Origin: Flavobacterium sp. Root186 | GTDB lineage: Bacteria > Bacteroidota > Bacteroidia > Flavobacteriales > Flavobacteriaceae | NCBI RefSeq assembly: GCF_001428525.1 | Contig: NZ_LMHW01000001.1 | Span: forward strand, 496,705-560,704 | DNA: 64,000 nucleotides | Reading direction: 5' to 3' | Shown: positions 28,025 to 35,930 of the stretch, one piece after another | How the letters are laid out: each line of letters begins with the position of its first letter | How positions within the stretch are numbered: position 1 is the first letter of the stretch | Translations under genes and position numbers: made by a program | Notes under the pieces: generated by a model | Seen by the model: the letters and a program-made list of their open reading frames with translations, nothing else | Told to the model about the DNA's origin: nothing | Database searches by the model: none

Positions 28025-28105
28025 GGGGAGATACTCAAGCGGCCAACGAGGGCAGACTGTAAATCTGCTGTGTGAACTTCGCAGGTTCGAATCCTGCTCT
28101 CCCCA
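28025..28105 (+). tRNA. tRNA-Tyr (anticodon GTA)
   Basis: Acceptor GGGGAGA pairs with TCTCCCC (28098-28104), discriminator A at 28105. The anticodon loop CTGTAAA (stem CAGA/TCTG) gives GTA for Tyr. A long variable arm (class II, as expected for bacterial tRNA-Tyr) and a T arm with GGTTCGAATCC are present. CCA is not encoded. Its 3' side opens a region of accessory DNA, and tRNA genes are frequent integration sites. Confidence 0.95.
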
Positions 28106-28174
28106 CGGAAAGGCCTAAAAGGCGGAAAACTTAAAGTTTTCATTCTTTTTAAAAAGCCACAAAAAATGTCTGAA

Positions 28175-28208
28175 GACCTGCAAATTCAAGGATTTGCAGG
28201 TTTTTTTT
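28175..28208 (+). terminator. Intrinsic terminator after tRNA-Tyr
   Basis: ACCTGCAAAT-TCAAGG-ATTTGCAGGT followed by a run of T, 69 bp after the tRNA. Confidence 0.85.
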
Positions 28209-28254
28209 ATTTTAGGCCTGTTTTCAATATTTATAAATCCTCACAAAATTAAAG

Positions 28255-28358
28255 GTGCAGAATCGGTGCACTTTTCGGCTGGAATACCTCTCGTAAATGC
28301 ACCAAAAAGTTAAGGCAGTGCAGGTATTTTTAAACTGAAAAAACCAGTAAATCCAACC
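28255..28358 (+). repeat. Degenerate island-end repeat, copy 1 (beside tRNA-Tyr)
   Basis: It begins with GTGCAGAATCGGTGCAC (28255-28271), two GTGCA half-sites 11 bp apart. It continues TGGAATACCT, AAAGTTAAGGC (28306-28316), GGTATTTTTAAA (28323-28334) and AAATCCAACC (28349-28358). The parts recur in copies 2 (29706-29751) and 3 (40709-40830), always in the same orientation. These may be integrase arm-type sites or decayed ends of integrated elements. Confidence 0.55.
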
Positions 28359-28457
28359 TACAGCATTTAGAAATTTAGCAGCTAATTATCCAATCAGAAT
28401 GTGAAATTTTATTTCTAATTCTATAGCCTAAAAATTATTCTCTTTACCTTTAAGAGC

Positions 28458-28748
28458 ATGGAAACAGTTAGAAAAAAATACAGCTTAGAATTTAAAATAT
28501 CATCTGTCGATATGAGTATAAAATGCGGAAGCGTCATTGACGTTGCCCAAGAACTTGGAATTAGCGAAAACACTCTCTCACATTGGAAAAAACTGCATAA
28601 GGATGGAAAACTTATTTCTTCGAAATTAATCGCTTCAGATATCACCAAAGAAGATTTATTGAAATTGAGGAAAGAAATTAAAAATATAAAACTGGAACGC
28701 GATATTCTAAAAAAGGAGCTAAACATCTTCTCCAGGAACGGCAGGTAA
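28458..28748 (+). CDS. IS3-family transposase OrfA
   Basis: A 96-residue OrfA with an N-terminal helix-turn-helix (YSLEFKISSVDMSIKCGSVIDVAQELGISENTLSHWKKL) and a C-terminal leucine-zipper-like helix (LLKLRKEIKNIKLERDILKKELNIF). The HTH binds the IS ends. The slippery heptamer A AAA AAG at 28709-28715 lies in the correct phase (CTA AAA AAG GAG), so a fraction of ribosomes shift -1 and make the OrfAB transposase, while the rest stop at 28746 to give OrfA. Confidence 0.9.
   Translation: METVRKKYSLEFKISSVDMSIKCGSVIDVAQELGISENTLSHWKKLHKDGKLISSKLIASDITKEDLLKLRKEIKNIKLERDILKKELNIFSRNGR
28709..28715 (+). promoter_or_regulatory. -1 programmed ribosomal frameshift heptamer
   Basis: A_AAA_AAG in the zero frame of orfA. 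After the shift the frame reads GAKHLLQERQVRYQFIKDNA and continues unbroken into OrfB, confirming the fusion product. Confidence 0.88.
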
Positions 28749-28795
28749 GATATCAATTTATTAAAGATAATGCTCAGATATTCCCTACCTGGAAG

Positions 28796-29617
28796 ATGTG
28801 CGAGATTTTCGAAATAAACAGAAGCAGTTTTTACCGTTGGAACAAATCGCAGCCTAACAGCAAAAGAGATCGCAGGGCTTTTATTTTTTCTGAAATTTCA
28901 AGAATCTTTAATTGGAGTCAAGGCAGATACGGCGGCACAAGAATTACAAAGGAATTACACTCAATTGGCATTAAAATCTCTCGAGGGTATGTAGGAAGGT
29001 TGCTGCAGAGATTACATTTACAAAAAGTATCAAAATTAAAATTCAAAAAAACTACAAATTCATTTCATAAATATCCCGTAGTGGATAATTTATTAAACCA
29101 GGATTTTAAAGTTAAGAAAGAAAACGAAGTTTGGGTATCTGACATTACTTACGTCAGAACTGGACAAGGCTGGCTATATCTTACAATAGTAATTGATTTA
29201 TTTGACCGCAAAGTGATAGGCTGGTCAGCAAGCGAAACTATGAAAGCAATCGACACTTCTATTGCCGCTTATAAAAAAAGTGTATTACACCGTCCTTTAA
29301 CCAGCAGCCAAAAATTGATATTTCATTCTGACAGAGGAATTCAATACGCATGTAAGGATTTTGTTTATATAATTACAAAAAACTCCCAAATATCAAGAAG
29401 CATGAGTAGAAAAGGTAACTGTTATGATAACGCAGTAGCTGAAAGCTTTTTTAAGACGTTGAAAACAGAATTGATTTCAAAAAATAATTACACAAGCCGA
29501 CGAAAAGCAAAAACCTCAATTTCGGAATACATTGAAAATTTCTATAATACTGAAAGAAGGCACTCTGCCTTAGGGAATTTTACAATAACCGAATACCATA
29601 ATTTAAAGTCGAAATAG
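28796..29617 (+). CDS. IS3-family transposase OrfB (DDE integrase core)
   Basis: 273 residues from the first ATG in the frame, although translation most likely enters by frameshift at 28709-28715. It has an HTH_21 region (FIFSEISRIFNWSQGRYGGTRITKELHSIG) and an rve integrase core with the catalytic triad visible: Asp in VWVSDITYVRTG, Asp in LIFHSDRGIQYA, and Glu in NCYDNAVAESFFKTLKTEL. It is intact, so the element may be active. It matches the IS150/IS3 type of OrfB. Confidence 0.92.
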   Translation: MCEIFEINRSSFYRWNKSQPNSKRDRRAFIFSEISRIFNWSQGRYGGTRITKELHSIGIKISRGYVGRLLQRLHLQKVSKLKFKKTTNSFHKYPVVDNLLNQDFKVKKENEVWVSDITYVRTGQGWLYLTIVIDLFDRKVIGWSASETMKAIDTSIAAYKKSVLHRPLTSSQKLIFHSDRGIQYACKDFVYIITKNSQISRSMSRKGNCYDNAVAESFFKTLKTELISKNNYTSRRKAKTSISEYIENFYNTERRHSALGNFTITEYHNLKSK

Positions 29618-29705
29618 GAAAAAACCTTTTTTCTCCAATTTTAAAATTAATGTCAAAAACTAAAGATTTAAACACTAAAAAAACGATAAAGCGTAGTCTT
29701 TTTTA

Positions 29706-29751
29706 TGGCAGAATCGTGGCACAGGGTATTTTTAAAAATAGAAATCCAACC
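29706..29751 (+). repeat. Degenerate island-end repeat, copy 2
   Basis: TGGCAGAATCGTGGCAC (29706-29722) with half-sites TGGCA 11 bp apart, then GGTATTTTTAAA (29725-29736) and AAATCCAACC (29742-29751), both exact matches to copy 1. It lies in the 326-bp gene-free gap 29618-29943; nothing else in that gap is recognised. Confidence 0.6.
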
Positions 29752-29943
29752 AAAATTAAGGTCTGGCAAGTTTAGGTTCGAAACTTTTAGAGCTCGAATA
29801 TGTGAAGACAAATAAAGGAAAAAAAGATCTATTAGGGTCAATGTCTTTCCTAACAAATATTTATTAATATATCAGGGATTTTAAGCAACCTAAAAAAAAA
29901 ATCATTGTGCAAAAGGTCAAAAAAACTGAAAGTCTAATAAACC

Positions 29944-30543
29944 TCATTCCTTGTTATAATTCTCATCATTTAGGACTTTTTTCTCTATGCGCCTGTCGGG
30001 CATAAACCAGATAAAGGCAACAGCGGCATATAGTACGCAAGCCAGCACAGGCAGCCATAGTGCAGTTATTATTGCAATAACATATACTACAGTAGAAAGC
30101 TTTGCTTTCCAGTCCTTGCCCAAGGCCTGCGCCAATTCAGACTGTCTTCCACAATGGCGTGCTAAAATGTGGGCTAATAAGGTGTAAGATATTCCGCACA
30201 TAAGAAGTATAAATCCATAGACCGCTACGGGTACCTGCCCGAAATGATTTGCTGCCATCCACTCGGTGCCAAAAGGAATGAGTGATAACCAGAAAAGCAG
30301 AAAGAGGTTTGCCCATAATGCTTTGCCGTTAACCGAGCTGACCAGATAGTGCATGTGATGATGGTTGTTCCAGTAAATACCGACATACACAAAACTCATT
30401 ATGTAGCTCAGAAAAAATGGGGCAAGAGGGATCAGTGAGCTAAGGTCCTGACCGTGTTCGGGTACCTTAAGTTCCAGTACCATAATAGTTATAATGATGG
30501 CGATAACCCCATCGCTGAAGGCTTCCATACGTCCTTTTTTCAT
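29944..30543 (-). CDS. TMEM175-family potassium channel-like protein
   Basis: A 199-residue membrane protein with six helices. The first helix carries RMEAFSDGVIAIIITIMVLELKVP, the R-x(3)-FSD signature of TMEM175/DUF1211 proteins, followed by YWNNHHHMHYLV. Bacterial TMEM175 proteins form tetrameric K+-permeable channels in the inner membrane. The C-terminal tail is charged. It ends a three-gene minus-strand group (DoxX, GNAT, TMEM175). Base composition is more GC-rich than in the flanking PUL or stress regions, consistent with transfer. Confidence 0.88.
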   Translation of the reverse strand: MKKGRMEAFSDGVIAIIITIMVLELKVPEHGQDLSSLIPLAPFFLSYIMSFVYVGIYWNNHHHMHYLVSSVNGKALWANLFLLFWLSLIPFGTEWMAANHFGQVPVAVYGFILLMCGISYTLLAHILARHCGRQSELAQALGKDWKAKLSTVVYVIAIITALWLPVLACVLYAAVAFIWFMPDRRIEKKVLNDENYNKE

Positions 30544-30712
30544 TGTGCAGAATTGTGTTTAATAATATAAATTAGGGATCAAAAAGTTCCTTCTTTGATA
30601 ACCGGGCAGAACATCATCGTCTCTTATCAGTGCGAAGTTAAATTTCAGCGCATCCGGAGTAAATGAAAAAAAAACAGTTATCGATGTGATGTCACAAAAT
30701 TCAATAAGAGTT

Positions 30713-31150
30713 CTATACTTGATTAAGGGGCTTGGAAAAATGGTGGCAGGCCAGATTGTAGCCTTTATTATGGTATAATCTGTGCGCTGTATGTAAGATG
30801 AAACCGCTGTCCAGATGAATACTTTTGAGTCCTTCTGCAGCGGCATAGCTTTCTACATAATCCAGCAGCATGCCGGCAAATCCCTGATTTCTTGAATCGG
30901 CAAATGTAAACAGGTCATCAATATAGATCGAAGGGCCGGTACGAAGCAGGTTGAGTATACGGTACCCTATAAAGGCGCCGGCTCTTGTGTTGTCCGCATT
31001 GGGTATAAAGACCAATTCATATCCTTCGTTGGTTATCATCTCGAAAACCTGATCAACTGCCGTTGCCGGATTTAAATTTCTTAGAAATTCAAGAATTGCA
31101 TCTTTGCAAAATTCAATATCTTCTCTGGTGGTTGCTTTTTTACACTCCAT
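30713..31150 (-). CDS. GNAT-family N-acetyltransferase
   Basis: 145 residues. The acetyl-CoA-binding motif A reads IYIDDLFTFADSRNQGFAGMLLDYVESYAAAEG (R/Q-x-x-G-x-A/G signature as RNQGFAG), followed by the beta strand IHLDSGFILHTAHRLYHNKGY. N-terminal helices contact the substrate. The substrate is unknown. It starts 24 bp after the DoxX stop and is probably co-transcribed. Confidence 0.87.
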   Translation of the reverse strand: MECKKATTREDIEFCKDAILEFLRNLNPATAVDQVFEMITNEGYELVFIPNADNTRAGAFIGYRILNLLRTGPSIYIDDLFTFADSRNQGFAGMLLDYVESYAAAEGLKSIHLDSGFILHTAHRLYHNKGYNLACHHFSKPLNQV

Positions 31151-31174
31151 AATACTCCTATTTTTAATCTTCCT

Positions 31175-31618
31175 TTAATTACGCAGTTTTTTTATATCAT
31201 TATCGATACTCCACTGATAATGATCAAGGCCTGAAAGCACCAATGCTGCACCGGTAAAAACAAAAACCGGGTAATTGAACGGTGCGCCAATACTTACGAA
31301 TATTGCCATACATAAGCCAAACGAAAGAGTTAGACCCGCTGCACCCAGCGATGCTTCTTTAATTCTGAAGCCTATGATGAGACACGTTCCAAAAACAAAT
31401 TCCGCAATCGTTGCCAGTACACTCATAATATTGGCAATTGACCTGCTCGCAAAGGGAAGTATCGTATTGGTATAATCAACAAAATGCTTCCAGTCGCCCC
31501 AGGCAGCACCGGAACCAGGCGGTCCCATTAATCCTAACCTATCCATTACAGGTAATATAAAGCCGGCTCCTAAAGCAAGTCTTAAAATAAACTGGGCTAT
31601 TCCAAAAGGGTTTTTCAT
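31175..31618 (-). CDS. DoxX-family membrane protein
   Basis: 147 residues from the ATG at 31618 (MKNPFGIAQFILRLALGAGFILPVMDRLG). An in-frame upstream ATG (31651) would add a basic stretch overlapping the operator-like site, so it is less likely. Four helices follow the DoxX/SURF4-like pattern: NIMSVLATIAEFVFGTCLIIGF and LSFGLCMAIFVSIGAPFNYPVF. Members are linked to quinone or oxidative-stress metabolism. It is divergent from the nitroreductase operon across a 304-bp region that carries two copies of the TGGATCC...AATTTGGCC element. Confidence 0.8.
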   Translation of the reverse strand: MKNPFGIAQFILRLALGAGFILPVMDRLGLMGPPGSGAAWGDWKHFVDYTNTILPFASRSIANIMSVLATIAEFVFGTCLIIGFRIKEASLGAAGLTLSFGLCMAIFVSIGAPFNYPVFVFTGAALVLSGLDHYQWSIDNDIKKLRN

Positions 31619-31630
31619 ATGTTTTATTTT

Positions 31631-31676
31631 TGGCCCAAATTTATATTTCATTTCGAAAATAAAAGGGATCCAATTG
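31631..31676 (-). promoter_or_regulatory. Operator-like element, DoxX side
   Basis: On the minus strand TTGGATCCC-TTT ... TAAATTTGGGCCA. It matches the elements at 31818-31880 and 37465-37527 in both half motifs, with longer spacing. It ends 13 bp before the DoxX ATG. This fits a repressor or MocR site. Confidence 0.45.
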
Positions 31677-31817
31677 TCATATGCATTGGGGACCAGAAAA
31701 TGAAGCTATTAAAAAAAGAAGATTACTCCGTGGCGATAAAACAAAACAACTTAAATAACACTATATGAACATCATACCACTTTATTAATGTACAATTCAA
31801 ATTTTTAAACTTTCAAA

Positions 31818-31880
31818 AATTGGATCCTTTGTCATTTTAAATTTGGCCCATTAATGCATCCAAAATTAGATATAATTTTA
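31818..31880 (+). promoter_or_regulatory. Promoter/operator element of the nitroreductase operon
   Basis: TTGGATCC-TTT, then AATTTGGCCC (31840-31849), TCCAAAATTA and TATAATTTTA (ending 31880), 42 bp before the ATG. The block from AATTTGGCCC to TAATTTTA is 41 bp long here and in the element at 37487-37527, with the same internal spacing. Confidence 0.5.
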
Positions 31881-31922
31881 CACTGGTTTTAAATCATTTT
31901 ACAACTATAAAATCCAAGAATT

Positions 31923-32540
31923 ATGACTAATCCTGTTATCGAAACTATCTTGAGCCGCACTGCTGCCAAGTATTATGACCCCGCCGCCACCATGAGTGAT
32001 GATGAAATCCGTGAATTGGTGCGAATTGGCACTACCGCACCGACATCTTTTCACCTGCAAAACTGGCGATTTATTGCCGTACGCACACCCGAAGCAAAGG
32101 CTCGACTGAAACCGATTGCCTGGAATCAGCCCGCCGTTGGTGATGCTGCTGTTACATTCATCATTTGTGGCCAGTTGGTCGAGACCAGTGTAATACCACA
32201 GCGCCTGGCGCCTTTAGTGGAAGCGGGTGTAATGCCTGCAGACATGGTTGCTGAATGGGAAATTCCGGCAAGAGATCTCTATATGGCCTATCCGCAACGA
32301 AGACGCGACGAGGCTATACGTACTGCTACCTTTGGCGCAGCAACGATAATCTATGCTGCCCGTTCATTAGGTCTGGGTTCAACGCCTATGATCGGCTTCG
32401 ACGCCGATGCCGTTCACCGCGAATTCGGATTGTCCGCAGATGAAATACCTGTTATGTTATTATCAATAGGGACTGAACGTCCAGGAAACTGGGCTCAGAA
32501 GCCACGTCGTCCGATCACCGAGGTATTGGACTTTGTATAA
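31923..32540 (+). CDS. Nitroreductase-family protein
   Basis: A 205-residue FMN-dependent nitroreductase-type enzyme. The N-terminal ILSRTAAKYYDPAATMSDDEIRELVRIGTTAPTSFHLQNWRFIAVRTPE is the FMN-binding start (R-x-x-x-x-Y, APTSxxxQxWR). The dimer region ATFGAATIIYAARSLGLGSTPMIGFD and the C-terminal LSIGTERPG complete it. It should reduce nitroaromatic or quinone-like electrophiles with NAD(P)H. It leads a plus-strand series (carboxymuconolactone decarboxylase-like, oxidoreductase, aldehyde dehydrogenase). High GC and Arg-CGT codons distinguish it from the genome background. Confidence 0.9.
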   Translation: MTNPVIETILSRTAAKYYDPAATMSDDEIRELVRIGTTAPTSFHLQNWRFIAVRTPEAKARLKPIAWNQPAVGDAAVTFIICGQLVETSVIPQRLAPLVEAGVMPADMVAEWEIPARDLYMAYPQRRRDEAIRTATFGAATIIYAARSLGLGSTPMIGFDADAVHREFGLSADEIPVMLLSIGTERPGNWAQKPRRPITEVLDFV

Positions 32541-32570
32541 TTAATAAGTAAACAATTTAAATAAGCTACG

Positions 32571-33116
32571 ATGCCTAGAACTAAACCTTTAACACCGGAA
32601 CAAGTACCGGTTGATTCGAAACCTACTCTTGATACTCTAACGAAGAATATCGGGTTCACCCCAAATATGATGGCAGCCTTTGCCCAGAGCCCGATCGCAT
32701 TTAACGCATGGGCTACCCTGTTCGGTTCCTTAAGTAAGGCGCTCGACGTGAAGACACGTGACAGTATCGGCCTTGCTGTCTCTGAGGTAAATGGATGCAA
32801 CTATTGCCTGACAGTTCATAGTTATACTGCCCAGCATATGGCTAAGCTACCAGCTGATGAAATCATTCTTGCTCGTAAGGGCCGTGCAACTGACCCAAAG
32901 AGGGATGCTGTCGTGCAATTTGCACGTAAAGTCATCGAGACACGTGGACAGGTCAGTGATGCTGATCTTAAAGCCGTACGCGATGTAGGATACACTGATG
33001 CAAACATCATGGAGATTATCGCGCTGGTTACTATGTATTCGTTCACAAACTTCTTCAATAACGTGTTTGATCACGACATAGACTTTCCTGCAGTTACGCC
33101 GGCCGGTATGATTTAA
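32571..33116 (+). CDS. Carboxymuconolactone decarboxylase / AhpD-like protein
   Basis: A 181-residue alkylhydroperoxidase-D-like protein. The redox motif is VNGCNYCLTVHSYTAQHMAKL: CxxC (Cys-Asn-Tyr-Cys) with a following His, as in peroxidase-related CMD family enzymes. LGFTPNMMAAFAQSP at the N-terminus and IMEIIALVTMYSFTNFFNNVF at the C-terminus match the family. It may reduce peroxides or serve as a thiol redox partner. It begins 30 bp after the nitroreductase stop, so it is co-transcribed. Confidence 0.9.
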   Translation: MPRTKPLTPEQVPVDSKPTLDTLTKNIGFTPNMMAAFAQSPIAFNAWATLFGSLSKALDVKTRDSIGLAVSEVNGCNYCLTVHSYTAQHMAKLPADEIILARKGRATDPKRDAVVQFARKVIETRGQVSDADLKAVRDVGYTDANIMEIIALVTMYSFTNFFNNVFDHDIDFPAVTPAGMI

Positions 33117-33345
33117 GATCCAACGATGTATAAACATTTCTGGTTTCAAAAAACGATGGAAAACCACATCCGGCTGTATTGCAAATTGGATTTTCTAAAT
33201 AATCATGAAAAAAGGTAAGTTTAACATACCAAAAAAGATCTTTTAAATCTATTAAATCAAGTCTAGTTCAAAAAACAAATCCATAATGTTCAGCTACTTA
33301 GCTTTATGCTAAGTAGTGGCATATGGGTAAAAAAGAAAAAATATT

Positions 33346-34263
33346 ATGAAAGCAATTATTGTAACAAACGAGGCCGAAGGAACGGCCGGCATGAAGTTGG
33401 TGGAGCATCCGGAACCTACCCCTGCAATGAACGAAGTTATCGTTCAGGTTCATGCTTCGGGATTCACTTTCAATGAGCTTGAGTGGCCATCGACCTGGAC
33501 TGACCGCTATGATGTCAGCCGAACACCGGCTATCCCCGGACACGAATTTTCCGGTGTAGTTACAGCCCTTGGCTATGGGACAACCGGGCTCTCAGTTGGA
33601 CAGCGTGTATTCGGGCTTGCTGACTGGTATCGCAATGGCTCATTGGCGGAGTACATAGCTATCGAGGCTCGTAATCTCGCACCTCTCCCAGGTGATATCG
33701 ACTTCACAGTTGGTGCTGCCCTGGTAATGCCGGGATTAACAGCATGGCAAGGGATATTTGACCATGGCAAGATTCAATCGGGACAAAGTGTAATCGTTCA
33801 TGGTGCAGCAGGTGTAGTGGGCTCAATGGCAGTTCAGCTTGCGCGTGAGGCTGGCGCATACATCATCGGAACCGGGCGTGCGAACGGTCGTCAGACAGCA
33901 CTCGATTTTGGTGCTCATGAATATATCGATCTCGATAATGAAAAATTAGAAGACGTTGGTAAGGTTGACCTTGTTTTTGACGTTCTGGGCGGAGATATTA
34001 CTACAAGATCTGCCGGTATAATTCGCGCCGGAGGGACACTTGTTACTATCACGGGTCCAAGCGAGGCAAGACCAGTAGACGGCCGTACGATAGATTTTAT
34101 TGTCGAGGCTAATCGTGGACAATTGACCGAGCTGGCTCAAAGAGTTCGTGACGGACGCCTTAAAACTAACGTTGGAAATGTTGCTACTCTTGAGAATGCT
34201 ATTGCGGCTTTTGCTCCAAACGTAACACTCACAGGAAAAACGATCATTCGCCTGCGTTCTTAA
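33346..34263 (+). CDS. NADP-dependent quinone oxidoreductase-like (MDR family)
   Basis: A 305-residue zinc-free medium-chain dehydrogenase. The GroES-like N-terminal domain has IPGHEFSGVVTALGYGTTGLSVGQRVFG; the Rossmann domain has VIVHGAAGVVGSMAVQLAREAGAYIIGTGRANGR (GAAGVVG signature) and DLVFDVLGGDITTRSAGIIRAGGTLVTITGP. It lacks the zinc ligands of true alcohol dehydrogenases, so it is of the quinone reductase/enoyl reductase type. It probably detoxifies quinones or alkenals. It follows the CMD-like gene after 229 bp and is likely part of the same detoxification set. Confidence 0.88.
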   Translation: MKAIIVTNEAEGTAGMKLVEHPEPTPAMNEVIVQVHASGFTFNELEWPSTWTDRYDVSRTPAIPGHEFSGVVTALGYGTTGLSVGQRVFGLADWYRNGSLAEYIAIEARNLAPLPGDIDFTVGAALVMPGLTAWQGIFDHGKIQSGQSVIVHGAAGVVGSMAVQLAREAGAYIIGTGRANGRQTALDFGAHEYIDLDNEKLEDVGKVDLVFDVLGGDITTRSAGIIRAGGTLVTITGPSEARPVDGRTIDFIVEANRGQLTELAQRVRDGRLKTNVGNVATLENAIAAFAPNVTLTGKTIIRLRS

Positions 34264-34422
34264 AGACTTCAGGAACAGGATGGGGCTTGACAACCACAAG
34301 ACGTTAATCCCAACAAAGCAAAACTCTTTTTAAAATACAAAATGTATTTTGACCACTACCTAGTATGACAAAATCATTTTACAAAAATGGATTTGCCTGA
34401 TAATCATTTTAGAAAACTCATG

Positions 34423-34459
34423 AAACCATAGAGACAGGCAGTAACTTTCTCTATGGTTT
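34423..34459 (+). terminator. Inverted repeat between the oxidoreductase and aldehyde dehydrogenase genes
   Basis: AAACCATAGAG (34423-34433) pairs with CTCTATGGTTT (34449-34459) around a 15-nt loop and runs into TTT/AAA. It may terminate the nitroreductase-led operon before the aldehyde dehydrogenase gene. Confidence 0.5.
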
Positions 34460-34539
34460 AAAACTGGGACTGAATGAAAAGGATAAACTGTTGGTCTCAT
34501 AAAATTGAAATTACTAATCACTAAAAGCCGGAAATAGAA

Positions 34540-35859
34540 ATGGATATAAATCAAAAAGAGTACATAACTTCGGTTTTTCAAAGCCAAAAAAAGTTGTTTG
34601 CAGCAGGGAAAACCCAGCCTGTTAGTTTCAGAATTCAGCAGCTGGAGAATTTAAAAAAATCATTTATAGCGCATAATGATGCTATTTGCGAGGCGACATT
34701 CATAGATTTAGGAAAAAGCAGATCAGAAACAGAGTATGCTGAAATAAGATTAGTGTTAGAAGAACTTGATTACTGTATTGAAAATCTTGTAACCTGGACT
34801 AAACCTGTGCAAATGCCGTTAAGCTTTACTGAATCAGGTAGTGAAATTGTAAGTAAGGTAACCTTTCAGCCTTATGGGGTAAGCTATATCATTGGCCCGT
34901 TCAACTATCCTATTCAATTGACATTTAGCCCTTTATTAGGGGCTATAATAGGTGGGAATACAGCCATCATCAAACCCTCGGAGAACACACCGACTGTTGC
35001 CGGAGTTATTGAAAAAATAGTGAATGATGCATTTTCTTCTGACTATGTAGCGGTAATACAAGGGGCAATCGAAGAAAATACGCTTTTGTTAAGCTTTAAA
35101 TTTGACTATATATTCTTTACCGGAAGTCCTAATGTTGGAAAGATCGTTATGAAGGCTGCCGCCGATAATCTAATCCCGGTGACGTTGGAACTGGGGGGAA
35201 AATCACCAGCTATAGTGCATAAAGATGCAGACATCGACAAGGCAGTCGAAAGGATTTCAAGGGGAAAATGGATGAACTGCGGACAGACCTGTGTAGCCCC
35301 GGATTATATTTACATCCATGAATCAATAAAAGAAGAACTAATCCAAAGATTTAAGAGCTATATCGAGAAGACCTACGATGGTAATTCATTAGGTAAGATT
35401 GGCAAGATTGTTTCACAGCAACAGGTAAAGAATCTTGCAGGCTATCTGAATGCAGCGAAAGATAAAGTAATATACGGTGGCGGATATAATCTTGAAACCC
35501 GTGATTTTGAGGCTACCATAATGGATAATGTTAACTGGGAGGACGCGGTAATGCAGCAGGAGATATTTGGGCCAATTCTTCCATTTCTTACCTACTCTGA
35601 CATTAATGTGGTGCTACAGGAGATCAATTTCCGACCTAAACCATTAGCATTATATGTCTTCTCAGAGGATAAAGATTTTGCCGATGATGTTCTAAACAGA
35701 ACTACCAGTGGTGATGCTGAAATTAACAGCACTATAGCACATGTCGGCGTGCATTTTTTACCATTTGGTGGTGTAGGAACTTCAGGAATGGGTAAATATC
35801 ATGGACAATATAGTTTCCATACCTTCAGCCACACAAGGTCGGTATTAGAGGTAAGATAA
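34540..35859 (+). CDS. Aldehyde dehydrogenase (class 3-like)
   Basis: A 439-residue NAD(P)-dependent aldehyde dehydrogenase. Seen: PFNYPIQLTFSPLLGAIIGGNTAIIKPSENTP (cofactor binding), FDYIFFTGSPNVGKIVMKAAA, VTLELGGKSPAIV with the general-base Glu, and WMNCGQTCVAPDYIYI with the catalytic Cys, then EIFGPILPFLTY and FGGVGTSGMGKYHGQYSFHTFSH. It is slightly shorter than typical 455-residue class 3 enzymes. It should oxidise aliphatic or aromatic aldehydes to acids. It follows the quinone reductase gene across a hairpin and is convergent with the MocR regulator. Confidence 0.93.
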   Translation: MDINQKEYITSVFQSQKKLFAAGKTQPVSFRIQQLENLKKSFIAHNDAICEATFIDLGKSRSETEYAEIRLVLEELDYCIENLVTWTKPVQMPLSFTESGSEIVSKVTFQPYGVSYIIGPFNYPIQLTFSPLLGAIIGGNTAIIKPSENTPTVAGVIEKIVNDAFSSDYVAVIQGAIEENTLLLSFKFDYIFFTGSPNVGKIVMKAAADNLIPVTLELGGKSPAIVHKDADIDKAVERISRGKWMNCGQTCVAPDYIYIHESIKEELIQRFKSYIEKTYDGNSLGKIGKIVSQQQVKNLAGYLNAAKDKVIYGGGYNLETRDFEATIMDNVNWEDAVMQQEIFGPILPFLTYSDINVVLQEINFRPKPLALYVFSEDKDFADDVLNRTTSGDAEINSTIAHVGVHFLPFGGVGTSGMGKYHGQYSFHTFSHTRSVLEVR

Positions 35860-35930
35860 TCTCTTTAGAACAATTTGTACATACAATTTCTAAAAACGGA
35901 CTAATTGTATTTGTAATTATTCAAAAATCA

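Larger units (their letters stand above)
28400..29655 (+). mobile_element. IS3-family insertion sequence
   Basis: orfA and orfB overlap in two frames and encode a DDE transposase through a -1 frameshift. Tentative ends are TG at 28400 and CA at 29655, from imperfect terminal similarity (both ends contain AATTTTA), giving about 1.26 kb, normal for IS3. No clear target duplication is visible, so the exact ends are uncertain. The element sits between copies 1 and 2 of the island-end repeat. Confidence 0.75.

Noticed and set aside
28025..28105. Search for a repeated tRNA 3' end as attachment site
   Set aside because: Only GTTCGAA-type fragments recur (29773, 40848), too short to call a true att duplication.
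30559..30846. A minus-strand ORF overlapping the GNAT gene
   Set aside because: It is the GNAT region read in another frame and has no domain.
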